Positions 17,094-25,167 of a DNA stretch of 47,910 nt are shown here, one piece after another. Under the pieces are notes generated by a model that did not search any database, was not told the origin of the DNA, and saw nothing but the letters and a program-made list of their open reading frames with translations. The stretch covers positions 1-47,910 of the forward strand of contig CADBRA010000012.1 of assembly GCA_902796965.1 (NCBI GenBank), read 5' to 3'. Positions within the stretch are counted from its first letter, which is position 1. Each line of letters begins with the position of its first letter. Made by a program: the position numbers and the translations under genes. The stretch is from an uncultured Eubacteriales bacterium. Its GTDB lineage: Bacteria > Bacillota > Clostridia > Peptostreptococcales > Anaerovoracaceae.

Positions 17094-17831
17094 ATGAGTG
17101 TCACTTTGGCAGTAACATCTGGAAAAGGCGGAACAGGAAAGACTATGTTTTCTGTGAATCTCGCAGCATTGCTGGCTATGAATGAGAGCCGCGTGCTGAT
17201 CATAGATCTTAACACAGGGCTTAGAAACGTCGACATCTGCCTCGGCATGGAAAACCAGGTCATTTATGATCTTTCCGATGTGGTCAGCGGGCTTTGTCCG
17301 CTGAGGCGCGCGATGATCAGGGACGACAGATTTGAGTGCCTTTATCTGATATCGGCATCACAGGATGTATCGAAAGCCAGAATAAGCGACAGCGACATAA
17401 AAAAAATCATAGATGATGTATCTTCGGATTTTGATTTCATAATAATCGATACTCCGCCTGCGCTTGGCTCAGACTGGCAGTCTGCAGTGATTTGTGCAGA
17501 TATGGCTGTTGTGATGCTGACGCAGGAGCTCGCTTCGGTAAGAGATGCTGATTCAGTCGATTACAGACTTAAGAAACTGGGTGTCAAAAAACGCTGTGCA
17601 GTCATAAACAGACTCAAAAGTGAAAATTACGGCGGCGGTGAATCTTGCTTTCCTTCTCTGACAGAGATATTCAGCATGATTCACATGCCTGTTGCCGGAG
17701 GCATCGTAGAAGATAAGAACATTCACCTTTCCATGAATTCGGGTGTGCCGGTGGTATGCATGAAAGACAGCTATGTGATAGAAAACTTCAAGAGAATCTT
17801 TTTAAGGATGCTCGATGTGTACTATGGCTGA
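17094..17831 (+). CDS. minD: MinD-type P-loop ATPase
   Basis: This 245-residue ParA/MinD ATPase has a deviant Walker A (GKGGTGKT, residues 10-17), switch I-like LIIDLNTGLRNVDICLG and Walker B-like DFIIIDTPPALG. It ends in an amphipathic helix (FKRIFLRMLDVYYG) resembling the MinD membrane-targeting sequence. MinD normally blocks polar septation with MinC. Neither minC nor minE is next to it, so it could also be a MinD-like protein used by the elongation machinery. AGAGGA lies 8 bases before the ATG. It ends the plus-strand mre cluster and converges on rodA. Confidence 0.85.
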   Translation: MSVTLAVTSGKGGTGKTMFSVNLAALLAMNESRVLIIDLNTGLRNVDICLGMENQVIYDLSDVVSGLCPLRRAMIRDDRFECLYLISASQDVSKARISDSDIKKIIDDVSSDFDFIIIDTPPALGSDWQSAVICADMAVVMLTQELASVRDADSVDYRLKKLGVKKRCAVINRLKSENYGGGESCFPSLTEIFSMIHMPVAGGIVEDKNIHLSMNSGVPVVCMKDSYVIENFKRIFLRMLDVYYG

Positions 17832-17850
17832 GTAGTGAAAAAATACAATT

Positions 17851-17880
17851 CAGCAGCTGCTGAGTGCAGAACAGCTGTTC
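17851..17880. repeat. Pair of 12-bp palindromes sharing a CAGCTG core
   Basis: CAGCAGCTGCTG (17851-17862) and GAACAGCTGTTC (17869-17880) are each perfectly self-complementary, with centres 18 bp apart. They lie in the convergent minD-rodA gap just before the shared terminator. Confidence 0.5.
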
Positions 17881-17903
17881 TGTAAGTAAAACTGAAAACA
17901 ATC

Positions 17904-17946
17904 AAAACAGGGCTGATCCGCTTTGCGGCGGAACAGCCCTGTTTTT
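17904..17946. terminator. Bidirectional terminator between minD and rodA
   Basis: A 12-bp stem (AAAACAGGGCTG at 17904-17915 with CAGCCCTGTTTT at 17934-17945) encloses a further short GC-rich helix. T5 follows on the plus strand and T4 on the minus strand. It can end both convergent transcripts. Confidence 0.9.
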
Positions 17947-17982
17947 GTGCGCAGTATGAAAACTCTGAAGACCATTTCAGAT

Positions 17983-19098
17983 CTAATCAAAATAAATAAC
18001 CTTACTTCTCGCTCCGATTCCGATAATTATCCCGAGAGATATGAGATTTGCAATAACAGATGTACCGCCGTAGCTGATAAACGGAAGCGTAATACCTGTT
18101 ACAGGCATTATTCCCATCGTCATGCCGATATTCTCAAACACCTGGAAAAAGAACATAGCGCACAGTCCCGTTACAATCAGCATTCCATATTGGTCGCGTG
18201 CATTGCGGCTGATGCGGAATATTCTGTATATGAAGAGAGCATAAAGCGCTATCACTCCGAGACCACCCAGAAAACCAAGCTCTTCCCCGATAACAGAGAA
18301 TATGAAATCCGATTTAGCTACAGGCAGATACTTAAGAGATTTCTGAGTTCCCTGAAAAAGCCCTTTGCCGGCGAATCCGCCGGAGCCGATGGCTACCTTT
18401 GAATTCCATACCTGGTAATTTCCGGCGAGCGACCTGTTGTTAGGATGGAGAAATGCATCTATACGCTCTTTCTGATGATCCTTCATGAAAAGATATGCAA
18501 CTGGGATGCAAGCGATAAGTACTGCAATACATTTAGCGAAGAGCTTTCCATCGACGCCTGCGAAGAAGATCATCATGACCATCATGAAAAAGAGTACAAG
18601 CGCATTGCCCAGATCTTCTTTCCCTATAATGCCCAGCACCGGAAGCGCCCAGAGGACAGCCTTGATCAATCCCGTAAACCTGCCGAGCTCGTCTTTGTGC
18701 CTTTTCAGATATGATGCGTACCACAACGTAAACGTGATTTTAACGAATTCGCATGGCTGAAGTGTCGTAAAGCCGAGCGTTATCCAAGCTCTGGAACCGT
18801 ACTGAGTAACTCCCAGAGGTGTGTATACGAGCAGCATGAAGGCGATTGAAAAGACGTACAGAAATTTATATATTCCTTCATATTGTGTGTAATCAATCGA
18901 GATCATGACTAGCAGAAGTACATATCCTATAATGTATGCAGCAGCCTGAACAATGACATCTCTCGTAATATTAAAGTGATCTGTGTATGATGTGCTGCCT
19001 ACCATTACTATGCTGATAACTGCGAAAATCAGCGGCAGGAACAGCAGCACCTTGTCTGAATTGCGGAGCGGTTCTCTCAAACCGTAAATATCTGACAC
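17983..19098 (-). CDS. rodA: Peptidoglycan glycosyltransferase RodA (FtsW/RodA/SpoVE family)
   Basis: RodA is the SEDS polymerase that works with PBP2. The protein has about ten membrane segments and family motifs YGSRAWITLGFTTLQPCEFVK near the middle, ALVLFFMM, NYQVWNSKVAIGSGG, SDFIFSVIGEELGF and the C-terminal PFISYGGTSVIANL. The start is uncertain. An ATG at 19128 lies inside the -10 box and so upstream of the inferred transcript. The GTG at 19098 (used here) overlaps the ribosome binding site AAGGGGGTG (19104-19096). That site is spaced 6 bases from an in-frame ATT at 19089, which may be the true start. In many Clostridia rodA lies on the same strand as minD; here it is inverted. Confidence 0.94.
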   Translation of the reverse strand: MSDIYGLREPLRNSDKVLLFLPLIFAVISIVMVGSTSYTDHFNITRDVIVQAAAYIIGYVLLLVMISIDYTQYEGIYKFLYVFSIAFMLLVYTPLGVTQYGSRAWITLGFTTLQPCEFVKITFTLWYASYLKRHKDELGRFTGLIKAVLWALPVLGIIGKEDLGNALVLFFMMVMMIFFAGVDGKLFAKCIAVLIACIPVAYLFMKDHQKERIDAFLHPNNRSLAGNYQVWNSKVAIGSGGFAGKGLFQGTQKSLKYLPVAKSDFIFSVIGEELGFLGGLGVIALYALFIYRIFRISRNARDQYGMLIVTGLCAMFFFQVFENIGMTMGIMPVTGITLPFISYGGTSVIANLISLGIIIGIGARSKVIYFD

Positions 19099-19121
19099 CC
19101 CCTTTTCTTGACAAGCAAGTA

Positions 19122-19157
19122 GAATCATTATAATATGAATAGGATATGTATATCAAT
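19122..19157 (-). promoter_or_regulatory. Promoter of rodA
   Basis: On the minus strand TTGATA is separated by 18 bases from a consensus TATAAT that begins just before the ATG at 19128. Transcription should begin around 19118-19122, which leaves only a short leader before the AAGGGGGTG ribosome binding site. Confidence 0.7.
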
Positions 19158-19243
19158 ATGAATAATTATTTTAAAGGCTTAATTTATTGATGATTCAAGT
19201 GTATGCCTTATTGATTTCAACTATATATTAGCACAGAAAAATA

Positions 19244-19265
19244 ATTGTACAGTTTGTTATACAAT
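19244..19265. repeat. Inverted repeat upstream of rny
   Basis: ATTGTA (19244-19249) and TACAAT (19260-19265) form a dyad with a 10-base spacer. It lies about 40-60 bases before the rny ribosome binding site in the rodA-rny divergent region, where no textbook plus-strand promoter was found. It may be a binding site or contain the -10 element. Confidence 0.35.
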
Positions 19266-19335
19266 AATTTCTTGCGGCGGAGAGCCGGCAAATATAAATA
19301 AACCAGGAGGTGGGTTACAAATAGATACAGGCAAG

Positions 19336-20901
19336 GTGCTGATACTTGGCGCAGCTGCAGCAGCTCTTCTGATAGGAATTCTGCTGGGCTATATTATACG
19401 CAAATCAGTAAGCGAAAAGACGATCGGATCGGCTGAGCAAAGGGCTCAGAATATCGTTTTAGACGCTGAAAACCAGGCTGAGACTATAAAAAAAGAGATA
19501 ACTATTGAAGCAAAAGAAGAAGCGCACAAAATGCGCACTGAAGCTGAACGTGATGCCAGGGAGCGCAGAAACGAAGTCAACAGGCTCGAGAAGCGTTTCC
19601 TGGCAAAGGAAGAATCGATCGACAGAAAGCTCGAGAATCTTGAAAAAAAAGAAGACAGCCTGACCGGCAGAGAGAGAGCTCTTTCCAGCAGAGAAAGGGA
19701 ATTCGAAGAATATGTGTCGGAAAGGAAAGAAGAGATGGACAAGTTCATCGACAGGCAGACGGAAGAACTGGAGAGAATATCGGGACTCACAAGCGATGAG
19801 GCAAGAGAAATACTCCTGTCAAATGTCGAAAAAGAAGTCCGTCATGATGCTTCCATAATGATCAAGGACATCGAGTCAAAAGCAAAGGAAGAAGCAGACA
19901 AAAAGGCAAAGGAGATCATCGTCGGCGCCATACAGAGATGTGCTGCTGATCAAGTTGCCGAGTCGACTGTTTCCGTCGTAAATCTTCCTAATGATGATAT
20001 GAAGGGAAGGATAATCGGACGCGAGGGCAGAAATATCCGCGCGATCGAGACAGCTACAGGCGTTGATCTCATCATTGACGATACTCCTGAGGCAGTCATA
20101 CTTTCATGCTTCGATCCTGTAAGAAGGGAGATTGCACGCATCACGCTCGAGAAGCTAATCGTCGACGGCCGTATTCATCCGGCGAGAATTGAAGAGACGG
20201 TAGCAAAGGCTGAACGCGAAGTCAACGCATCCATCAAGGAAGCGGGCGAACAGGCTACATTTGATGTAGGCATTCACAATCTGCATCCTGAACTCGTCAG
20301 ACTGCTCGGACGCCTGAAGTACAGGACGAGCTATGGTCAGAACGTACTTCAGCATTCTGTAGAGGTTGCTCAGCTTTCAGGCCTGATGGCATCTGAGCTC
20401 GGCCTTGACACCAAGCTTGCCAAAAGGGCTGGACTGCTTCATGATATAGGCAAATCGGTCGATCATGAAGTTGAGGGCACTCACGTAGACATAGGCATAG
20501 ACCTTCTCATAAAATATAAAGAGCCTGAAAATGTCATCGATGCGATGGCAGCTCACCACGGCGACTACGAGGCCAAGAGCCCGGAGGCCGTCCTGATAGC
20601 TGCAGCTGATGCTCTGTCTGCAGCCAGGCCTGGAGCACGCCGTGAGACTCTTGAGAATTACATTCAGAGGCTTCAGAAACTTGAGGAAATTGCTAACACG
20701 ACGCCGGGCGTCGAGAAATCGTACGCTATACAGGCGGGTCGTGAAATCAGAGTTATTGCAAAACCTGATGAGAAATCTGACAATGAGATACCTCTGCTCG
20801 CCAGAGAGATCAGCAAGAAGATCGAGAGCGAGCTGCAGTACCCAGGCCAGATAAAAGTAAATGTCATCAGGGAGACTCGTGCAGTAGATTATGCCAAGTA
20901 A
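19336..20901 (+). CDS. rny: Ribonuclease Y
   Basis: RNase Y is the membrane-bound endoribonuclease that starts mRNA decay in many Firmicutes. The protein has an N-terminal membrane helix, a long charged coiled coil (about residues 25-190), a KH domain containing [19 protein letters not shown] and an HD domain with HDIGK (H369-D370). The length of 521 residues is normal. The coordinates use a GTG start, but no ribosome binding site fits it. An excellent AGGAGGTG at 19305-19312 instead sits 8 bases before an in-frame ATA at 19321, giving a protein starting M-D-T-G-K. It is divergent from rodA and is followed by a terminator. Confidence 0.95.
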   Translation: MLILGAAAAALLIGILLGYIIRKSVSEKTIGSAEQRAQNIVLDAENQAETIKKEITIEAKEEAHKMRTEAERDARERRNEVNRLEKRFLAKEESIDRKLENLEKKEDSLTGRERALSSREREFEEYVSERKEEMDKFIDRQTEELERISGLTSDEAREILLSNVEKEVRHDASIMIKDIESKAKEEADKKAKEIIVGAIQRCAADQVAESTVSVVNLPNDDMKGRIIGREGRNIRAIETATGVDLIIDDTPEAVILSCFDPVRREIARITLEKLIVDGRIHPARIEETVAKAEREVNASIKEAGEQATFDVGIHNLHPELVRLLGRLKYRTSYGQNVLQHSVEVAQLSGLMASELGLDTKLAKRAGLLHDIGKSVDHEVEGTHVDIGIDLLIKYKEPENVIDAMAAHHGDYEAKSPEAVLIAAADALSAARPGARRETLENYIQRLQKLEEIANTTPGVEKSYAIQAGREIRVIAKPDEKSDNEIPLLAREISKKIESELQYPGQIKVNVIRETRAVDYAK

Positions 20902-20917
20902 TAATTAAAGATCCGCG

Positions 20918-20944
20918 GGCTGCCTCAAACGGGGCGGCCTTTTT
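20918..20944 (+). terminator. Intrinsic terminator after rny
   Basis: A 7-bp GC-rich stem (20918-20924 with 20933-20939, one G-T pair) is followed by five T residues. Confidence 0.8.
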
Positions 20945-20981
20945 CTATATAGATTACAAAAGTATATGACAAGGAGACAGT

Positions 20982-22172
20982 ATGTTTGTATATCTCGACA
21001 ACAGCTCGACGACAAAGCAGTCGAGTGACGTTACAGAGATCATGAGCAGGACGGCTGAAGAAACATTCGGAAATCCGTCTTCGCTTCACAGACTCGGAGT
21101 TGAGGCTGAAAAAGTTCTTAAAAAAGCCAGAAAAGATATGGCATCGGTAATCGGAGCTTCGCCTGATGAGATATTTTTCACATCAGGAGGAACTGAGTCA
21201 GACAACACCGCAATTTTCGGCGCAGCGGAGGCACTCAGGAGGGAAGGAACAAGGATAATTACACAGGAAACAGAGCATCCTGCAGTTCTGGAGTGCACTG
21301 ATGAGCTTAAAAGGCGCGGCTTCGATGTCGTCAGAGTTCCTGTTGGCCGTGACGGTATAATAGATATGAATGCGTTTAAAAATGCGCTCAATGATGATAC
21401 AATTCTCGTGTCGGTGATGCATGTGAACAATGAAACGGGAGCCGTTCAGCCTGTAAGAGAGATCGGAGCGCTTGTGAAGGATCAGGGAAAATCAATATTC
21501 CACTGCGATGCTGTTCAGAGTTTTGGAAAACTTCCAATTGACGTCAGGACTATGAATGTGGATTTGATTTCGGTAAGCGGTCACAAGATCCACGGTCCGC
21601 GCGGCACAGGATTTCTTTATGTAAAGAGAGGTGTTAACGTGCGTCCGCTGATAAGAGGCGGCGGTCAGGAGCGCGGATTTCGATCGGGTACCGAAAATCT
21701 TCCGGGCATTGCGGGTTTGGCGCATGCTGCGCTGTCCGCGGAGCGGTCGAGGGATGAAAATTTTTCACATGTAAAAAAGCTTAGCGAAAGACTTATTGAG
21801 GGCATAAGAGAGAATGTGCCTGATGTTCAGATAAACGGACCGGAGCGTGATGGAAATCCGGGAACAGAAAAATGGCTTCCTTATATAGTGAATGTTTCTC
21901 TGAAGGACACCAGGGGAGAAGTTATGCTCCACATGCTAGAGCAGAAAGGAATTTACGTTTCCACAGGATCAGCGTGTTCGTCGCATAAAAAGGGATTCAG
22001 CCACGTGCTGGAGGCTATGGGGACTGATGCTGTCATGTCTGAGGGAGCGTTGAGGTTCAGCCTTTCTTATGACAATACCGAAGAGGAGATGGATTATACA
22101 GTTGAGGTGCTGGCGGAAGCGGCCGCCGGCCACAGAAAGATGATGGCTCTCGCCCGCAGGATGGGCAGATAG
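20982..22172 (+). CDS. Cysteine desulfurase (NifS/IscS family)
   Basis: This PLP enzyme takes sulfur from cysteine to form a persulfide for thiolation or iron-sulfur assembly. The 396-residue protein shows YLDNSSTT at the start, FTSGGTESDN, the HCDAVQSFGK segment, the PLP-binding SGHKIHGPRG (K202) and the catalytic loop STGSACSS (C332). Since thiI follows after 18 bases, sulfur is most likely passed to ThiI for tRNA 4-thiouridine, as for the NifZ-type desulfurases of Firmicutes. AAGGAG precedes the ATG. Confidence 0.94.
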   Translation: MFVYLDNSSTTKQSSDVTEIMSRTAEETFGNPSSLHRLGVEAEKVLKKARKDMASVIGASPDEIFFTSGGTESDNTAIFGAAEALRREGTRIITQETEHPAVLECTDELKRRGFDVVRVPVGRDGIIDMNAFKNALNDDTILVSVMHVNNETGAVQPVREIGALVKDQGKSIFHCDAVQSFGKLPIDVRTMNVDLISVSGHKIHGPRGTGFLYVKRGVNVRPLIRGGGQERGFRSGTENLPGIAGLAHAALSAERSRDENFSHVKKLSERLIEGIRENVPDVQINGPERDGNPGTEKWLPYIVNVSLKDTRGEVMLHMLEQKGIYVSTGSACSSHKKGFSHVLEAMGTDAVMSEGALRFSLSYDNTEEEMDYTVEVLAEAAAGHRKMMALARRMGR

Positions 22173-22190
22173 AGCTGCTGCGGTGGTTTT

Positions 22191-23393
22191 ATGGAAAATA
22201 ATGAAAAGAAAAACACTTATATAGTAAGGACAGGCGAGGTCGCCTTAAAGGGCATGAACAAGCCGTATTTTGAGAAGGTGCTGCTTGGCAGGATAAAAAA
22301 CGCACTTAAAGATTACAAAGGTGTCGAAGCATACAGACAGGAAGGGCTCATATTCGTTAAGACTCCGGCTGAATATCCGGACGAAGAAGTCGAACACACT
22401 ATACTGAATGTATTTGGCGTGGCATCGCTCTCAAGCGCTGTCGAGACTGAATCCGACATGGAAAAGATAGGCGAAGCGGCTGCCGAATACATGAAGAAAC
22501 TCATCAAGGTCAGGAATGTGAAGACGTTCAAGGTCGAGGCAAAAAGGGCTGACAAGTCGTTTCCTGTGCAGTCTCCTGAGATTGCTTCGAGGATAGGCGG
22601 TTATGTTTTAAAAGCAAACGACGGGATGATAAAGGTCGATGTGCACAATCCAGATTGTGTTCTATACGTAAATGTCAGGCACGGCCATTCGTATGTATTC
22701 GCTGACAAGATCAGAGGATTCGGTGGTCTTCCGCTTGGTACGAACGGCAGGGGACTTATACTGCTGTCAGGAGGCATAGACAGTCCTGTTGCGGCCTGGA
22801 TGATGGCTAAGAGAGGCATGATGATCGAGGCGGTTCATTTCCATTCTTATCCTTATACGAGTGAGCGTGCGAGGGAAAAGGTATACGATCTGACAGGCAT
22901 TCTCGCAGGATATTGTGGTACAATAAAAGTGCATTCGATCAACCTGCTTTCCATTCAGCAGGCGATAGGTGAGAAATGTGATGAAGACGAGATGACTATA
23001 TTATCGAGGCGATTCATGATGATGCTGGCTGAGCGTGTAGCTGAGGAAAACAATTGTGACATGCTGATAACAGGCGAGAGCATCGGCCAGGTCGCCAGCC
23101 AGACTGTTCAGGGAATCGTCGCTACAGACAATGCTGTAGATATGCCTGTAATGCGCCCGCTCATCGCTATGGACAAAATCGATATTATAGACGCTGCAAA
23201 GAAGATTGGAACATACGAGACTTCAATAGAGCCGTATGAAGACTGCTGCACGGTGTTCCTGCCGAAGCATCCGGTGACAAAGCCAAAGCTGTCCAAGATA
23301 CTGGAGTCGGAATCTCATCTTGACGTGGAAGCGCTGATCGAAGAAGCCATGAAGACGATGGAAACAGTATCGATAGGTCCTGACAGGATCTGA
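22191..23393 (+). CDS. thiI: tRNA 4-thiouridine synthase ThiI
   Basis: ThiI adenylates U8 of tRNA and inserts sulfur. The 400-residue protein has the N-terminal ferredoxin-like and THUMP domains (about residues 1-165, including RTGEVALKGMNKPYF) and a PP-loop pyrophosphatase domain (SGGIDSPVAAW, residues 193-203). It lacks the C-terminal rhodanese domain of the E. coli enzyme, which is usual in Firmicutes, where the desulfurase donates sulfur directly. GGTGG precedes the ATG. It forms a pair with the upstream desulfurase. Confidence 0.95.
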   Translation: MENNEKKNTYIVRTGEVALKGMNKPYFEKVLLGRIKNALKDYKGVEAYRQEGLIFVKTPAEYPDEEVEHTILNVFGVASLSSAVETESDMEKIGEAAAEYMKKLIKVRNVKTFKVEAKRADKSFPVQSPEIASRIGGYVLKANDGMIKVDVHNPDCVLYVNVRHGHSYVFADKIRGFGGLPLGTNGRGLILLSGGIDSPVAAWMMAKRGMMIEAVHFHSYPYTSERAREKVYDLTGILAGYCGTIKVHSINLLSIQQAIGEKCDEDEMTILSRRFMMMLAERVAEENNCDMLITGESIGQVASQTVQGIVATDNAVDMPVMRPLIAMDKIDIIDAAKKIGTYETSIEPYEDCCTVFLPKHPVTKPKLSKILESESHLDVEALIEEAMKTMETVSIGPDRI

Positions 23394-23456
23394 CGGTATT
23401 AAAGCTTTGCCGTGTGTGTCAGCTGCGGCATGTTGAGTATAAGGAGACTGGAGAAA

Positions 23457-24449
23457 ATGAGCTTATTTGATCCTTGTGTTATCGGAGGGATAGAATCCCG
23501 GAACCATTTCGTCAGATCTGCGACATGGAGGGGAACAGGCGACGATGACGGACATCCTACAGAAAAGACAAAGCAGATTCTGTGCGATCTCGCGGATGGA
23601 GACGTCGGAGTGATAATCACATCATTTGCGTGTGTAGATAATTATGAAAAGTCGCTTCATAATATGCTCGGAATTTACGATGACAGCTTTATTCCTGAGT
23701 ATAAAGAGATAGTAGATGCGGTTCACGCGCGCGGAGGAAAGATTGTGATGCAGATTGCCCACGGATCTTCGCAGTCGCAGGAGCATCCGGAGACTGCCAG
23801 GATATTGGGCCCGTCTCCTGTAAAAGATCTTAACACGCGCATAATCCCTCAGGAAATGAATTACGACGATATTGCGGCAGTCGTAAAATTGTTTGTTTCG
23901 GCAGCAGTCAGAGTTAAAAAAGCTGGTTTTGACGGAGTGCAGCTCCATTGCGCCCATGGATATCTGCTTTCCAGATTCATCTCACCGTTCTATAACAGAA
24001 GGTTGGATGAGTTTGGCGGAACTATGAAGAATCAGGTCAGGATAATAGAAGCGATACTCATGAGCATCAAGGCCATTCTCGGTGATGATTATCCCGTATG
24101 GATAAAGATGAATTCTGTCGACGAATTGCCGAAGGGCTGCGAAAATGGACTGACTGTTGATCAGTTTGTAAAGATGGGAAAGATTCTCGCAAAAAAAGGC
24201 ATTGACTGCTTTGAAGTCAGCGGTCTCGGATGGAACAATCACGACCAGTTCAAGGAGAGAGCGTATTACCTCGAGGGTGCGAGAGCGCTTGCTTTTGAAA
24301 TCGACAAGGACGTCATCCTGACAGGCGGCATGCGTGAATATGACATGATGAAAAAAATAGATCAGAATCAGGGTGTACACTTTTTCGGGTTCTCACGCCC
24401 TCTGATTAAAGATCCTTATTTTATAAAGAAACTTGAAGCAGAGGCATAG
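23457..24449 (+). CDS. NADH:flavin oxidoreductase, Old Yellow Enzyme family
   Basis: The 330-residue TIM-barrel flavoprotein shows family segments RNHFVRSATWRG, IVMQIAHGSSQS, FDGVQLHCAHGYLLSRFISP and FYNRRLDEFGG-NQVRIIEAI. These include the FMN-binding barrel and the H-AHGYL active-site stretch. Homologues reduce enoates or other activated alkenes; the substrate cannot be read from the sequence. The iron-sulfur C-terminal extension of 2,4-dienoyl-CoA reductases is absent. The ATG at 23457 is served by AAGGAG/GGAG; a GTG at 23412 would add a non-conserved leader. It lies 63 bases after thiI. Confidence 0.9.
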   Translation: MSLFDPCVIGGIESRNHFVRSATWRGTGDDDGHPTEKTKQILCDLADGDVGVIITSFACVDNYEKSLHNMLGIYDDSFIPEYKEIVDAVHARGGKIVMQIAHGSSQSQEHPETARILGPSPVKDLNTRIIPQEMNYDDIAAVVKLFVSAAVRVKKAGFDGVQLHCAHGYLLSRFISPFYNRRLDEFGGTMKNQVRIIEAILMSIKAILGDDYPVWIKMNSVDELPKGCENGLTVDQFVKMGKILAKKGIDCFEVSGLGWNNHDQFKERAYYLEGARALAFEIDKDVILTGGMREYDMMKKIDQNQGVHFFGFSRPLIKDPYFIKKLEAEA

Positions 24450-24536
24450 TTGCGCGTCCGGTGTCTGAACTGAGTCTTACAAATCCTGAATGTCAACTAA
24501 GCAATAATAAAAATTCATAGTACAATGAAAAAGTAT

Positions 24537-24564
24537 TTTACAAACATGCTATTTGTGATATAAT
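24537..24564 (+). promoter_or_regulatory. Promoter of rpmB
   Basis: TTTACA (24537-24542), a 16-base spacer and consensus TATAAT (24559-24564) preceded by TG. This is one of the strongest promoters in the window and fits a ribosomal protein gene. It gives a leader of about 90 bases. Confidence 0.85.
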
Positions 24565-24611
24565 ACTTGCTGTTAATGATTAATTGCAATAAACGTTGCC
24601 GACTTTGAGAA

Positions 24612-24636
24612 ACGGGACGTTTTGAATAAATCCCGT
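24612..24636 (+). promoter_or_regulatory. Hairpin in the rpmB leader
   Basis: ACGGGA (24612-24617) pairs with TCCCGT (24631-24636) across a 13-base loop, ending 9 bases before the AAGGAGGTG of rpmB. It could be an autoregulatory binding site for L28, but that is only inference. Confidence 0.35.
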
Positions 24637-24660
24637 CAGGGCGCAAAGGAGGTGTCTCGA

Positions 24661-24852
24661 TTGTCCAGAAAATGCGAAATCTGCGGAAAGGGCCAGACTT
24701 CCGGTAACATGGTCAGCCATTCCAACATCCACAGCAAGAGAAAGTGGAACGCTAACATTCAGAGTGTCAGAGTTAATGACAATGGTACAGTAAGAAGGAT
24801 GAATGTCTGCACTCGCTGCATCAAGTCAGGCAAAGTGACAAGAGCTCTCTAA
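24661..24852 (+). CDS. rpmB: 50S ribosomal protein L28
   Basis: The 63-residue protein begins SRKCEICGKGQTSGN and has HSNIHSKRKWNANIQ, the L28 signature; it also has CEIC and CTRC pairs of a zinc-binding form. The start is TTG at 24661, chosen because AAGGAGGTG (24646-24654) lies 6 bases upstream and the product then has the normal length. An upstream in-frame TTG at 24622 lacks a site. It is transcribed alone between a strong promoter and a terminator. Confidence 0.96.
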   Translation: MSRKCEICGKGQTSGNMVSHSNIHSKRKWNANIQSVRVNDNGTVRRMNVCTRCIKSGKVTRAL

Positions 24853-24867
24853 TTCCGGAAATATTCA

Positions 24868-24903
24868 AGGCGTCAGGCATGCGTTTGCCGGACGTCTTTT
24901 TTT
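24868..24903 (+). terminator. Intrinsic terminator of rpmB
   Basis: An 11-bp stem with one mismatch (24868-24879 with 24886-24897) around a 6-base loop is followed by seven T residues. Confidence 0.88.
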
Positions 24904-25137
24904 ATGAAACAAACAGGGATAAATTTAATCGGGGCTGCTGGCCAGCGCTTTTTACAATGTGCTGAATAGCTGACTGCGGCGTTTTTCTGCGCCGTTAAAG
25001 TGCAGAAGAATGAAAAAGAGTATGTACCGTCAGGACGGTGATTACAATTACAGGGTCAGATGATTTTTATATGCATTGCCTGCTGCTGTGATAATTTTTC
25101 CGGCCCTGCATTACATAATCCCTCTGCAGCGGAGGAA
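24904..25137 (+). other. Gene-free region before the methyltransferase
   Basis: No coding frame is convincing here. Small dyads are present: GCTGGCCAGC near 24936-24945, CGGCG/CGCCG near 24978-24994 and ACCGTC-AG-GACGGT at 25026-25039. No clear sigma-A promoter was found, so how the next gene is transcribed is open. Confidence 0.4.
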
Positions 25138-25158
25138 ATGATTAAAAGCTGCCGATAA
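25138..25158 (+). CDS. Possible six-codon leader peptide upstream of the methyltransferase
   Basis: The only good Shine-Dalgarno element here, GGAGGA (25131-25136), is immediately before an ATG that encodes M-I-K-S-C-R and then three consecutive in-frame TAA codons. The methyltransferase ATG follows 9 bases after the first of these ends, in the same frame. This could allow coupled re-initiation. The spacing from GGAGG to this ATG is very short, so translation of the peptide is uncertain. Confidence 0.3.
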   Translation: MIKSCR

Positions 25159-25167
25159 TAATAAATA

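Noticed and set aside
19950-20355. Long minus-strand open frames inside rny and similar frames opposite mreB, lepA and pyc
   Set aside because: They are antisense shadows of strongly conserved genes, with no ribosome binding sites or recognisable products.
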